Assembly (NCBI GenBank): GCA_024685315.1
Contig: JAIKVW010000033.1
Coordinates: 55,672 to 119,671 of the forward strand
From: Lachnospiraceae bacterium
Lineage (GTDB): Bacteria; Bacillota; Clostridia; Lachnospirales; Lachnospiraceae
Reading direction: 5' to 3'
Length of the DNA: 64,000 bases
Shown: positions 53,102-61,739 of the stretch, one piece after another
Layout: every line of letters begins with the position of its first letter
Numbering within the stretch: position 1 is the stretch's first letter
The notes under the pieces: model-generated
What the model was told of the DNA's origin: nothing
What the model saw: only the letters and a program-made list of their open reading frames with translations
Databases searched by the model: none
Made by a program: the position numbers and the translations under genes

Positions 53102-53152
53102 AAGACACTAATAGGCAACTGTAAAATCTGTTTATTAAAGGAGAGTAGTATT

Positions 53153-53464
53153 ATGATTCTTGCAACCACTAATGAGATCGCAGGCAAAGAATTTGAAGTA
53201 TTAGGACTTGTTAAAGGCAGTACCGTGCAGACCGTCAATGTAATCCGGGATATCGGAGCAGGCTTCAAGACCCTGGTCGGAGGAGAGCTTAAGAAGTACA
53301 CCGAGATGATGGACGGGGCAAGGCAGATCGCTACCGACCGCATGGTCCAGGATGCACAGGCTCTCGGAGCTGATGCCATCGTCGGGATCAGGTACTCATC
53401 ATCATCGATCACCCAGGGCGCCGCTGAGGTAATGGCATACGGCACCGCAGTGAAATTCAGATAA
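53153..53464 (+). CDS. YbjQ/UPF0145 family protein
   Basis: The 103-residue product matches the small YbjQ family: MILATTNEIAGKEFEVLGLVKG, the MDGARQIATDRMVQDAQALGADAIVGIRY core and AYGTAVKF at the end. The fold is a pentameric alpha/beta protein sometimes called heavy-metal-binding; the biological role is unknown. AAAGGAG precedes the ATG and a terminator follows, so it is a single-gene unit. Confidence 0.95.
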   Translation: MILATTNEIAGKEFEVLGLVKGSTVQTVNVIRDIGAGFKTLVGGELKKYTEMMDGARQIATDRMVQDAQALGADAIVGIRYSSSSITQGAAEVMAYGTAVKFR

Positions 53465-53470
53465 TAATCA

Positions 53471-53508
53471 AGCAGGGCCTTCCCGAATCAGGGAAGGCCC
53501 TTTTGCTA
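53471..53508 (+). terminator. Terminator shared by convergent genes
   Basis: A perfect stem, GGGCCTTCCC (53475-53484) with GGGAAGGCCC (53491-53500), is followed by TTTTGCT. The minus-strand gene ends at 53512, so the hairpin could serve both. Confidence 0.85.
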
Positions 53509-53511
53509 GTT

Positions 53512-53946
53512 CTATTTCTCCAGCAGTTTTATGATATCATTCTGGACCGGAAGCCGGCGTTTCTTCGGATACTCTTCCTCGTATCGCTCAAGGAAAGCGG
53601 CTTTTTCGCTCTCCGAAAGCCTTTCAAGCAGCGGCATTGCGTGGCGCTGGATGGCAGTCAGATAAAGATAGGAAGATTCCCTGTCGTAAATTTCCGCGGA
53701 GGCGAAGAGAAGCGCTTCCGCGAGTTCGCGGACGGCTTCGGGATCCTCACTTTCCGCTGCCTGCTCAGCCAGTTTTCCGACATTATTGTAAAACTCATTG
53801 TGGCCGGGATCATTTTGCGGCTTCTTCAGGATCTCAAGAAAACCCGAAAAGATACCGCCTTTCTCAGGCAGCTTTTTAAGATACGATCTATAGTCTGCAA
53901 TAAGGGCTTCGAGCTGTTCTCTGTATGAAAGATCTTCCATAGCCAT
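53512..53946 (-). CDS. Helical hypothetical protein
   Basis: The 144-residue product is mostly charged helix (YREQLEALIADYRSYLKKLPEK, then LESEKAAFLERYEEEY-like segments) with no signal, span or recognised motif. GAAAGGAC precedes the ATG at 53946. It is probably cytosolic; no function can be proposed. Confidence 0.65.
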   Translation of the reverse strand: MAMEDLSYREQLEALIADYRSYLKKLPEKGGIFSGFLEILKKPQNDPGHNEFYNNVGKLAEQAAESEDPEAVRELAEALLFASAEIYDRESSYLYLTAIQRHAMPLLERLSESEKAAFLERYEEEYPKKRRLPVQNDIIKLLEK

Positions 53947-54036
53947 TCGTCCTTTCAGGGGTTTTTATTCTCAGATATATTCTACTTGCACAAGACTATT
54001 AAGTCAACTTTATGCAGAGTGCTGTTTTTATAAGTC

Positions 54037-54065
54037 TTGCTTTTTGCTTTGGGCTCTGATATATT
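54037..54065 (+). promoter_or_regulatory. Predicted promoter of the Ldh2-type dehydrogenase
   Basis: TTGCTT (54037-54042), 17 bases, then TATATT (54060-54065) with TG at 54057-54058. Transcription starting near 54072 rules out the in-frame ATG at 54037. Confidence 0.65.
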
Positions 54066-54091
54066 TAGGCTTGTCTTTACAGGCAAGTTTC

Positions 54092-54113
54092 AGCGCCGTT
54101 CGCCGGCGCTTTT
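54092..54113 (+). other. Leader hairpin with short T run before the dehydrogenase gene
   Basis: AGCGCCG (54092-54098) pairs with CGGCGCT (54104-54110) and is followed by TTTT, ending just before the AAAGGAA ribosome site. It could be a weak attenuator or simply shape the leader. Confidence 0.4.
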
Positions 54114-54129
54114 AGGGAAAGGAAATATC

Positions 54130-55260
54130 ATGTCTCACGTTAAAGTGCAGGTGCCTGCAATGAAATCCTTCTGCATGGAGGTGTTTGAAAAGTTCGGATT
54201 CACCGAGGAAGAAAGCCGCATAATTACAGGCGTTCTTCTGATGGCTGATGTATACGGGATCGAATCCCACGGGGCTCAGAGGCTCGTGCGCTACCACAAA
54301 GGCATCCAGTCCGGGATGATCAAGGTGGACGCAAAGCCGGAGGTCGTTTTTGAGACACCGGTATCGGCAGTCATTGACGGTCATGAGGGTATGGGCCAGC
54401 TTATCGGACACTTCGCTATGGAGCTTGCTATCAAAAAAGCAAAGACTGCCGGCATCGGCATCGTTACCGTCCGCGAGTCCAATCACTACGGCATCGCGGG
54501 ATATTACGCAAAGATGGCCTGCGACGAGGGGCTTATCGGCATCAGTTCTACCAACAGCGAGGCTATAGTGGTGCCTACTTTTGGGAAACAGGCGATGCTG
54601 GGGACAAATCCCATAGCCTTCGCAATGCCCGCGGATCCTTATCCGTTCCTGTTTGACGCGTCTACCAGCATAGTGACGCGCGGCAAGTTCGAGATGTACA
54701 ATAAAGCAGAGAAGCCTGTCCCTGAGGGCTGGGGAGTGGACGAGAACGGACATCCCTGCACCGACCCGGGGCGCGTGCTCTCGAACATCAAGGCTCACGC
54801 CGGCGGCGGAATTTCCCCTCTGGGCGGCGCCTCAGAACTTACCGGAAGCCATAAAGGCTACGGAAACGCGATGGTCGCGGAGATATTTACCTCGATCCTC
54901 TCGATGGGAATGACTTCCAATTATAACCTGTTAAACGGACACGGCGGGACCTGCCACCTGTGCGCGGCGATCGACCCCGCGATATTCGGCGACAAGGATG
55001 CGATAATCGCTCATCTTTCGACATTTCTCGAGGAACTTCGCGAATCTCCGAAGAGGGAAGGTCATGACCGCATCTATACCCACGGCGAGAAGGAAGTATT
55101 TGCCGAGAAGGACCGCCTTGTGAACGGTATCGACGTGGATGTGAAGACACTCGAGGAGATGGAAGACTGCGCTGAGTATACCGGCGTGGACTTCAACAAG
55201 TATTTCGGGAATCTCGGGGTGAAGGTGCATTTTGACCCCAGCGAGCACACGCAGTACTGA
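54130..55260 (+). CDS. Malate/L-lactate dehydrogenase family (Ldh2/YlbC type) oxidoreductase
   Basis: The 376-residue NAD(P)-dependent enzyme has the family's marks: GIESHGAQRLVRYHKGI near 40, RESNHYGIAGYYA near 117 (catalytic His), LGTNPIAFAMP near 157, FDASTSIVTRGK near 175 and GSHKGYGNAMV near 240. Members reduce or oxidise 2-oxo/2-hydroxy acids such as malate, lactate, ureidoglycolate or sulfolactate; the substrate cannot be read from sequence alone. The start follows AAAGGAA. The pseudouridine synthase gene follows 27 bases later. Confidence 0.92.
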   Translation: MSHVKVQVPAMKSFCMEVFEKFGFTEEESRIITGVLLMADVYGIESHGAQRLVRYHKGIQSGMIKVDAKPEVVFETPVSAVIDGHEGMGQLIGHFAMELAIKKAKTAGIGIVTVRESNHYGIAGYYAKMACDEGLIGISSTNSEAIVVPTFGKQAMLGTNPIAFAMPADPYPFLFDASTSIVTRGKFEMYNKAEKPVPEGWGVDENGHPCTDPGRVLSNIKAHAGGGISPLGGASELTGSHKGYGNAMVAEIFTSILSMGMTSNYNLLNGHGGTCHLCAAIDPAIFGDKDAIIAHLSTFLEELRESPKREGHDRIYTHGEKEVFAEKDRLVNGIDVDVKTLEEMEDCAEYTGVDFNKYFGNLGVKVHFDPSEHTQY

Positions 55261-55287
55261 TCTATTTGCGGCGGAAAGCATCCGGAT

Positions 55288-55977
55288 ATGCGAAGCGTTA
55301 AGATCCTGTATGAAGATGATTCGGTGATAGTTGTTGTGAAGCCTGCGGGAATGCTTTCCCAGAACGACCGCAGCAGCGCGATGGACATGGTGAGCTTCCT
55401 GCGGAACCACCTTCACCGGCAGTATATCGGAGTAGTTCACCGTCTCGACCGGAACGTCGGCGGCGTCATGGTCTATGCGCTCACAAAAGAGGCAGCAGCG
55501 GACCTTTCCAGCCAGGCGGCTTCCGGCGGCCTTCAGAAGAGATATAAGGCAGTCGTGACCGGGCGGCCTGCCGCGCAGGAAGGCGAGCTCACTGACTACC
55601 TCGTCGCGGACCGGCAGAAAAACTTCGTGAGGGTTGCGGATAAGGCTGCTCCAGGTGCGAAGAAGGCGGTGCTGAGATACAAAGTGAACGTGGAGGAAGT
55701 GCTTCGGATCCCGGGAATGACGGAGGACTTTTCATCAGTTCTCTGCGTTCTGGACATCGAGCTCCTCACCGGACGTCAGCACCAGATCCGCGTGCAGACC
55801 GCGAACGCGGGGTTCGGCATCCTCGGCGACATCAAGTACAATAAAGAGAGGACGGAAGAGATCTTCTGGCCTGCTGCCCGCGGCGTAAAGCCGTATCTCT
55901 TCGCATGCGGGCTTTCCTTCAGACATCCGGTCACCGGCAGGGAAATGACATTCACAGAGGACCCGGAATGGGAATGA
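55288..55977 (+). CDS. RluA-family RNA pseudouridine synthase
   Basis: The 229-residue enzyme has the catalytic GVVHRLDRNVGGVMVYA motif near 48-64, KRYKAVVTG near 84 and ELLTGRQHQIRVQ near 155. No S4 domain is present at the N-terminus. The RNA target is unknown. The frame lies 27 bases after the dehydrogenase and before a strong terminator. Confidence 0.94.
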   Translation: MRSVKILYEDDSVIVVVKPAGMLSQNDRSSAMDMVSFLRNHLHRQYIGVVHRLDRNVGGVMVYALTKEAAADLSSQAASGGLQKRYKAVVTGRPAAQEGELTDYLVADRQKNFVRVADKAAPGAKKAVLRYKVNVEEVLRIPGMTEDFSSVLCVLDIELLTGRQHQIRVQTANAGFGILGDIKYNKERTEEIFWPAARGVKPYLFACGLSFRHPVTGREMTFTEDPEWE

Positions 55978-56044
55978 CGGAGCGCGTACAATTACTTGAA
56001 AAATAATCAATAGTGAGATAGACTGTTATATATGATCAACAGGC

Positions 56045-56084
56045 AAGGGCGTCTTTGAGATGATTCAAAGACGCCCTTTTTTAT
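56045..56084 (+). terminator. Strong terminator before the KaiC-like/ATP-grasp gene
   Basis: AAGGGCGTCTTTGA (56045-56058) pairs fully with TCAAAGACGCCCTT (56065-56078), followed by TTTTA. An apparent start codon at 56060 lies in the hairpin and is rejected. Confidence 0.93.
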
Positions 56085-56149
56085 TTGTTTTATACTGTCG
56101 CACAGTTTCAGAGGCGATACGGCAGGGCATGATCTGCGAGGAGGTTGTT

Positions 56150-58720
56150 ATGGCTGCATTTGACAGGATTGAAAGCGGCATACCTGAAATGGATAAGGCG
56201 TTTGATAATATCAGGCTCGGTGACAATGTAGTCTGGCGGGTATCAGAATTGTCGCAGTTCAGATTGTTTATGGAACCGTATGTCGAACAGGCAATAAAGG
56301 ACAGGCGCAATATCATTTATTTCCGGTTTGCAAGCCATGAGCCGCTTGTTCCGGATCGCCCTGAAGTAAAAACGATCGAGATCGAGCTGTCTCACAGGTT
56401 CGAGACCTTTACGGTCGCCATCCATAATGTCATTGAGGCGGAAGGGAAAGACGCCTTCTACGTTTTTGATTGTCTTTCCGAGCTTCAGACGGCGTGGGCG
56501 ACAGATCTTATGATGGGCAATTTCTTCAGAGTGACCTGTCCGTTTCTTTTCATTCTTGATACGGTGGCTTTTTTCCCGATCATCAGGGGGAAGCATTCTG
56601 TTCAGGCGATCAATAAGATCCTTAACACGACGCAGCTTTTTATTGATGTTTATTCAGACAGCAGGAATATATATGTCCGCTCGGAAAAGGTTTGGAACCG
56701 CAATTCTGATACGATGTTCCTTCCACACACTTTTGAACCCGGGACAGGAGAGTTCCGGCCTATCCTTGACGGGGTAAAGTCAAGCAGATTCTACCAGGCT
56801 CTCGGACTGGCCCAGCGTTCCGCAGAGGAACAGTACGCCGATTCATGGGATCATTTCTTTAATCGCACCCGGGCATTATACGATAATAACATCGACATAA
56901 CCGAAGAGTGCGGCAGGATGTGCAATATCATGATGACGCGTGACTCCAGGATGCGGGAGATGGTAAAAAAGAACTTTGTTCCCGAAGATTATTTTGCTGT
57001 AAGGGACCACATGATCGGGACCGGCATGATCGGCGGAAAATCATGCGGGATGCTCCTGGCCAGAGCGATCATAAGGAACAGGGAGCCTGAAATATCGGAA
57101 TATCTGGAGCCGCATGATTCTTTTTATGTCGGATCTGATCTCTATTACACATACATTGTTGACAACAATCTGTGGGATCTTCGCGTCAGGCAGCGGACGG
57201 AGGAAGGTTTTTTTACCTTGGCGGAAGAGTTCGCGAATAAACTTATGGAGGGAGAATTCTCCGCAAGTATGCGTGAGCAGTTCGTGAGGATCATCGAATA
57301 CTATGGCCAGGATCCGTATATCATTCGGTCGAGCAGCATACTTGAGGATGGTTTCGGCAATGCCTTTGCGGGGAAATACGAGTCCGTTTTCTGTGTGAAC
57401 AGAGGGGGTCCGGAGGAACGGCTGGCTGAATTTGAGAATGCGATCAAGACCGTCTATGCGAGCTCCATGAGTCTGTCAGCACTGGATTACCGTAAGAGGA
57501 GGGGGCTTGATAAGCGCGATGAACAGATGGCGCTTCTGATACAGCGCGTTTCAGGTTCTTATTATGGTTCTTATTATATGCCATGCGCCGCGGGAGTCGG
57601 ATATTCATACAGCCCTTACAGGATCATGAAAGATTCCGACCCGTCAGCCGGAATGCTAAGGCTGGTCATGGGTCTTGGAACATCAGCGGTCGACAGAACG
57701 GAGGGGTCATACCCGCGTATCGTCAATCTCGACATGCCGGAGAAAACGTCGTATTCGTCTTCTGAGGATAAGCACAGGTTCTCGCAGGGAAAGGCCGAGG
57801 TCATTGATATGGTCTCTCATTCCCTGGTGAAGCTTCCATATGAGAAGCTGCTGCCTGTTATTCCGAACTACCTTGATAATATCCTGCTTGAACACGATTA
57901 CGATACGGAAAGGAGGCTCCGCGAAACCGGAAGGCCCAGGACGGTCAAATTCATATCCTGCAAAGGCCTTGTTGCTAATAAACAGCTGATGGGACAGATG
58001 AGGCGGATGCTGAGCTGCATCCAGAATGAATATGATTATCCGGTCGATACGGAATTCACTATCAATATCTCGGAGAACAGTGATTATTCCATAGATCTCT
58101 TACAGTGCCGGCCGCTTCAGGTCCAGAAATCATCTTCAGGGACAGTGATACCCGCGGATATTCCGGAGAGCAGGATCTTTCTGGAGAGCGAAGGCTCGTC
58201 AATGGGGATATCCAGGACAACGGAACTGGACATCATCGTATATGTCGACCCGGTCCGATATTATAATATGCCTTATAAAGACAAGCCCTCGGCCGCACGG
58301 CTGATCGGCAGGCTGAACTGGCACTACAGGGATCTTCATAAGCATATGATGCTGATCGTGCCCGGACGCGTGGGGACATCATCGCCTGAGCTGGGAGTGC
58401 CGACTGCTTTTTCTGATATCAGCGCATTTGAGATAATATGTGAAACGGAAGAGTCAAGAGCAGGTTACAATCCGGAATTATCGTACGGAAGCCACATTTT
58501 TCAGGATCTTGTCGAAGCCGGGATCCTTTATACGGCAGTGTTCAATAATGCAAAGACCATCCATTTCCATCCCGAGAAACTAGAGGGCTTCCCGGACCTG
58601 ATCGGTGAGTTTGAAGATAAAACGGATCTTTCTGATGTTATCCATGTTTACGATGTCAGCGGCGGAAATTGTAAAGTATATAATGATATAGCGAATGAAC
58701 ACCTGCTTATTACATGTTAG
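56150..58720 (+). CDS. Orphan protein: degenerate KaiC-like domain fused to PEP-synthase-type ATP-grasp domain
   Basis: The 856-residue product starts MAAFDRIESGIPEMDKAFDN, the usual opening of KaiC/RadA-type ATPase domains, but where Walker A should lie it reads WRVSELSQFRLF, with no GKT. Residues about 285-640 resemble the ATP-grasp domain of PPDK and PEP synthase: MIGGKSCGMLLARAI (about 292), YIIRSSSILEDGFGNAFAGKYESV (about 390) and LIQRVSGSYYGSYYM. The phosphohistidine swivelling domain (GG.TSH.A) and the PEP-binding barrel are absent. The C-terminal 200 residues are not recognised. GAGGAGG precedes the ATG. It stands alone between terminator and VOC promoter. Confidence 0.7.
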   Translation: MAAFDRIESGIPEMDKAFDNIRLGDNVVWRVSELSQFRLFMEPYVEQAIKDRRNIIYFRFASHEPLVPDRPEVKTIEIELSHRFETFTVAIHNVIEAEGKDAFYVFDCLSELQTAWATDLMMGNFFRVTCPFLFILDTVAFFPIIRGKHSVQAINKILNTTQLFIDVYSDSRNIYVRSEKVWNRNSDTMFLPHTFEPGTGEFRPILDGVKSSRFYQALGLAQRSAEEQYADSWDHFFNRTRALYDNNIDITEECGRMCNIMMTRDSRMREMVKKNFVPEDYFAVRDHMIGTGMIGGKSCGMLLARAIIRNREPEISEYLEPHDSFYVGSDLYYTYIVDNNLWDLRVRQRTEEGFFTLAEEFANKLMEGEFSASMREQFVRIIEYYGQDPYIIRSSSILEDGFGNAFAGKYESVFCVNRGGPEERLAEFENAIKTVYASSMSLSALDYRKRRGLDKRDEQMALLIQRVSGSYYGSYYMPCAAGVGYSYSPYRIMKDSDPSAGMLRLVMGLGTSAVDRTEGSYPRIVNLDMPEKTSYSSSEDKHRFSQGKAEVIDMVSHSLVKLPYEKLLPVIPNYLDNILLEHDYDTERRLRETGRPRTVKFISCKGLVANKQLMGQMRRMLSCIQNEYDYPVDTEFTINISENSDYSIDLLQCRPLQVQKSSSGTVIPADIPESRIFLESEGSSMGISRTTELDIIVYVDPVRYYNMPYKDKPSAARLIGRLNWHYRDLHKHMMLIVPGRVGTSSPELGVPTAFSDISAFEIICETEESRAGYNPELSYGSHIFQDLVEAGILYTAVFNNAKTIHFHPEKLEGFPDLIGEFEDKTDLSDVIHVYDVSGGNCKVYNDIANEHLLITC

Positions 58721-58742
58721 GTTTTCGGAACGGCGGGAGTGG

Positions 58743-58771
58743 TTGACATTCCGGCGGGGGATTTTTAGAAT
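58743..58771 (+). promoter_or_regulatory. Predicted promoter of the VOC protein gene
   Basis: TTGACA (58743-58748), 17 bases, then TAGAAT (58766-58771). Confidence 0.7.
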
Positions 58772-58841
58772 ATATCTGTGATCTAAGCTTCCGCGGAGTA
58801 TCTGCGGACACAAGGGAAGCCGGAAAGGAGCGGACACAGCC

Positions 58842-59240
58842 ATGCCTGAAAAGATCAAAGGGATCCATCATGTTTCCATGAAATGCAGCAACCCGGAAGA
58901 ATTTGCTAAAGCGGTGCATTTTTATAAAGATCTGCTTGGGCTCGAACTGGTCCGCGCCTGGGGAGAAGGGGACCGTGCCGGTGCCATGCTCCGCGCAGGC
59001 GATGACATTATAGAGCTGTTTGCCTCCGGCAGAGCGGGAGAAGGTTTTGGAGACATTAATCATTTTGCATTTGATGTAGATGACGTCGATGCCTGTATAC
59101 GTCTGATAAGAGATAACGGCTATGCAGTCACACAGGAACCAAAGGATGTGACCCTTCCGTCTGATCCTCCGCTTCCGATCCGGTGTGCTTTTGCTGCCGG
59201 ACCTCTGGGAGAATCCATCGAGTTTTTTCATGTATATTGA
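58842..59240 (+). CDS. VOC-superfamily (glyoxalase-like) protein
   Basis: The 132-residue product has the paired beta-alpha-beta-beta-beta layout of VOC proteins: IKGIHHVSMKCSN with FYKDLLGLELV, DIIELFASG, INHFAFDVDDVDACI and GPLGESIEFFHVY. Metal ligands His10-11 and Glu near 128 are in place. The substrate is unknown; lactoylglutathione, fosfomycin or methylmalonyl-CoA-type chemistry cannot be told apart. GGAAAGGAG precedes the ATG. Confidence 0.88.
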   Translation: MPEKIKGIHHVSMKCSNPEEFAKAVHFYKDLLGLELVRAWGEGDRAGAMLRAGDDIIELFASGRAGEGFGDINHFAFDVDDVDACIRLIRDNGYAVTQEPKDVTLPSDPPLPIRCAFAAGPLGESIEFFHVY

Positions 59241-59252
59241 ATGATTGTATTA

Positions 59253-59288
59253 GAAGATGCCAGCCTGAAGCCGCTGGCATCTTCTATT
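59253..59288 (+). terminator. Hairpin after the VOC gene
   Basis: A perfect 12-bp stem, GAAGATGCCAGC (59253-59264) with GCTGGCATCTTC (59273-59284), is followed by TATT. The T tract is weak, so termination may be incomplete. Confidence 0.65.
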
Positions 59289-59338
59289 CGGGGAAAGCGG
59301 ATAGTACATGAGCCGGCAGAGGTGCTGAACGTTTTAAA

Positions 59339-59352
59339 ATGCAAAATTGCAT
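59339..59352 (+). promoter_or_regulatory. Candidate activator site 1 (ATGC-N6-GCAT)
   Basis: ATGC-AAAATT-GCAT within an 8-bp-arm palindrome (AAAATGCA and TGCATTTT), about 80 bases before the sigma-54 activator gene. It shares ATGC-N6-GCAT with the site at 60872-60885. Confidence 0.45.
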
Positions 59353-59433
59353 TTTCCCGTTGCGATATTTTCTTTCAGGGGCTAAAATGGGAGAGAAGGA
59401 AGTTTTTTCACATTTTATCGCAAGGAGTGCCTG

Positions 59434-60828
59434 ATGTCTGAAAATCTGAATGAGATCCTCGGGACCAACGCCGCGAATCTGAGCCTGAGCCAGAGCGAAT
59501 TTGACGCTGTGGAGAGTTCCAATTATCCGACCTACATTCTCACCCGCGACGGCGATTTCGTTTATGCCAACGACGCGTTCTCTAAATATACGGATAACCC
59601 TAAATCCAAGATCATGACGCTGAATACCGACCGTATCCGCGATACCTTTGAGCCGAGCATCCGCGAAGTGGTGCTGCGGCGGCAGAGGGAGGCCTCGGTC
59701 TTCCAGCAGATCGTCGGGGCGCATAAGCACAAGCGCTCGCAGCTTGCCATCGGCAAGCCGATCACTGATGAAAACGGGGAAATTACGCATATCCTTGTGA
59801 TCCTTGCTCCGGTCACGATGATGCAGGACAGCATTAAAGACGGAGGCGAGGGCCAGGTTTCCGGGGTGGATTCCCCGATAGCCCGGAGCGCGGCCATGCA
59901 GCGCATCCTGCGGCTTGCAAAGAAGGCTGCGGTTGCGGACTGCCCGTGCCTGATTTCCGGAGATACCGGCGTGGGCAAGGGCATTGTTGCGCAGTACATT
60001 CACAAATGCAGCCCGCGAAGCGAGAAGCCTCTGGTCACCATCAACTGCGCGGCCATGCAGGATACGCTGATCGAGTCCGAGCTCTTTGGCTACGAGCCGG
60101 GATCATTTACCGGAGCCAGCCGGAACGGGAAGAAGGGCGCGGTCGAGCTTGCAAACGGCGGCACGCTTTTTCTCGATGAGATCAACTCCCTCTCGCCTGC
60201 GGCGCAGGGAAAGCTGCTTCGAGTGCTTGAGACGAGGAAGCTCCGCCGCGTCGGCGCGGAGAAGGAGATCGATGTCGATTTCCGTCTGATCGTGGCCAGC
60301 AATGCCTCCCTGCTGGAGCTCTGCGATGAAGGTCTGTTCCGCCGCGACCTCTACTACCGCATAAATCTGCTGCATCTGATCATTCCGCCGCTGCGCGACC
60401 GCAAAGAGGATATCTTCCCGATGGCAAATGCCTTCTTGCGCGAGGTCCGGAAGAAATACGGTTATCAGAAGATATTCTCCCCGACCTTCTGCGAATTTCT
60501 GATCGAGCATGACTGGCCGGGGAATGTGCGTGAACTGCAGAACTGCATTGAGCAGAGCTATCTGATGAGCGACGAGGGCGAGATCATGCTGCGCGTGCCG
60601 GAAGTGTATTCTTATAGGGGGTCGTACCGGGGTGACAGTTCTTTTGAAACTTTGCGGTCACAGGGTTCTTTTTCCCTGGCCTCATATATGGACGAGGTGG
60701 AACGCTCGGTCCTGGAGGCATTTCTTCCGCATTGCCGGAATACCTATGAGCTGGGAGAGCTGCTCAAGGTCAATCAGTCGACTGTCGTCCGGAAGCTAAA
60801 AAAATACGGGATCTCTGCGGGCAGATAA
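59434..60828 (+). CDS. Sigma-54-dependent transcriptional activator with PAS domain
   Basis: The 464-residue regulator has an N-terminal PAS-like domain (YPTYILTRDGDFVYANDAFSKYTD), a sigma-54 AAA+ domain with Walker A GDTGVGKG (about 177), the sigma-54 contact loop ELFGYEPGSFTGAS (GSFTGA in place of GAFTGA), LFLDEINSLS Walker B and RRDLYYRINLL, then a C-terminal Fis-type helix-turn-helix (YELGELLKVNQSTVVRKLKKYG). AAGGAG precedes the ATG. A -24/-12 promoter at 60926 suggests it controls the CoA-transferase and symporter genes. The PAS domain may bind the organic acid or a related signal. Confidence 0.94.
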   Translation: MSENLNEILGTNAANLSLSQSEFDAVESSNYPTYILTRDGDFVYANDAFSKYTDNPKSKIMTLNTDRIRDTFEPSIREVVLRRQREASVFQQIVGAHKHKRSQLAIGKPITDENGEITHILVILAPVTMMQDSIKDGGEGQVSGVDSPIARSAAMQRILRLAKKAAVADCPCLISGDTGVGKGIVAQYIHKCSPRSEKPLVTINCAAMQDTLIESELFGYEPGSFTGASRNGKKGAVELANGGTLFLDEINSLSPAAQGKLLRVLETRKLRRVGAEKEIDVDFRLIVASNASLLELCDEGLFRRDLYYRINLLHLIIPPLRDRKEDIFPMANAFLREVRKKYGYQKIFSPTFCEFLIEHDWPGNVRELQNCIEQSYLMSDEGEIMLRVPEVYSYRGSYRGDSSFETLRSQGSFSLASYMDEVERSVLEAFLPHCRNTYELGELLKVNQSTVVRKLKKYGISAGR

Positions 60829-60871
60829 CGATCGGGATGCGGCCGCTGAAGACATAATGCGACCCTTTTAA

Positions 60872-60885
60872 ATGCAGTTTCGCAT
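60872..60885 (+). promoter_or_regulatory. Candidate activator site 2 (ATGC-N6-GCAT)
   Basis: ATGC-AGTTTC-GCAT, 40 bases upstream of the -24 element. It shows the same arms and spacing as site 1 at 59339. Confidence 0.45.
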
Positions 60886-60897
60886 GAGGTTTTTTTC

Positions 60898-60923
60898 AAA
60901 GCCTTGAAATTCAAGGCTTTTTT
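60898..60923 (+). terminator. Terminator after the sigma-54 activator
   Basis: AAAGCCTTG (60898-60906) pairs with CAAGGCTTT (60912-60920), followed by TTT. It isolates the activator from the CoA-transferase operon. Confidence 0.85.
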
Positions 60924-60925
60924 AA

Positions 60926-60943
60926 TTGGCATATCATATGCTT
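60926..60943 (+). promoter_or_regulatory. Sigma-54 (-24/-12) promoter of the CoA-transferase operon
   Basis: TTGGCATATCATATGCTT has GG (60928-60929) and GC (60940-60941) exactly ten bases apart, as in the sigma-54 consensus TGGCAC-N5-TTGC. It lies directly after the activator gene and its terminator, about 80 bases before the first gene. Confidence 0.8.
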
Positions 60944-61022
60944 TTTGATTATTGTAGTGCGGCCTAAAATATTGCTTATCAGGCATTACGCCGCTGTATT
61001 ATTAATTCGGAGGTAGATACGC

Positions 61023-61739
61023 ATGTCAAAATCGAAAGTCGTCACATTGCAGGAAGCTATGACGCACTGCTACAACGGCATGACGGTCCTGATTCCCGGT
61101 TTTGTGAACTGCGGAGTGCCTGTGACTCTGATCGACGGGATCCTGGAATCCGGGATCACTGAGGTGAATGTTATCTCTAACAACACGTCTATCAAGGGCG
61201 AGGGGATCGGCAAGCTCGTTCACGCGGGTGTCATCAAGAAGATCACCTGCTCGCATATCGGGAGCAACACCGAGACCATGGAGAAGGTCGTCGCCGGCGA
61301 GATCAATGTTAATTTCGTGCCTCAGGGCTCGCTTTCTGAAAAGGTCCGTGCGGGCGGCGCGGGCATCGGAGGCATCCTGACCCCCGCGGGAGTCCACACC
61401 CCGATGGAAGAAGGCAAGCAGCTCTTGGAGTGGGATGACGAGAAGGGCGAGTTCAAATTCGTAAAGTCAAGCGATCCTCAGGTCGGAAGCCGCTATATCC
61501 TTGAGCTTCCCCTGCATGCCGATGTGGCGATCATTCACGCCTGGAAGGCTGATAAAATGGGAAATGTAGTGTATAATCATACGGCACGCAATTTCAACGA
61601 AGTCTTCGCGACCGCAGCGGATTACGTGATCGTCGAGGCAGAGCATATCGTCGAAGTCGGCGAGCTCGGGCCCAATGAGATCATGACCCCGGGAGCGATC
61701 GTAGACTGCGTAGTTCAGGCAAGGGGGTATGAAGGATGA
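61023..61739 (+). CDS. 3-Oxoacid/acetate-type CoA-transferase, subunit A
   Basis: The 238-residue subunit has the alpha-subunit marks: GMTVLIPGFVNCGVPVTLIDG near 19, SNNTSIKGEGIGKLVHAG near 50, FVPQGSLSEKVRAGGAGIGG near 99 (CoA-binding) and GNVVYNHTARNFN near 180. With subunit B it moves CoA between a short acid and a donor acyl-CoA, as in AtoDA or ScoAB. GGAGG precedes the ATG. It overlaps subunit B by four bases. Confidence 0.93.
   Translation: MSKSKVVTLQEAMTHCYNGMTVLIPGFVNCGVPVTLIDGILESGITEVNVISNNTSIKGEGIGKLVHAGVIKKITCSHIGSNTETMEKVVAGEINVNFVPQGSLSEKVRAGGAGIGGILTPAGVHTPMEEGKQLLEWDDEKGEFKFVKSSDPQVGSRYILELPLHADVAIIHAWKADKMGNVVYNHTARNFNEVFATAADYVIVEAEHIVEVGELGPNEIMTPGAIVDCVVQARGYEG

Noticed and set aside
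56060..56149. N-terminal extension of the KaiC-like protein
   Set aside because: It translates the terminator hairpin at 56045-56084.
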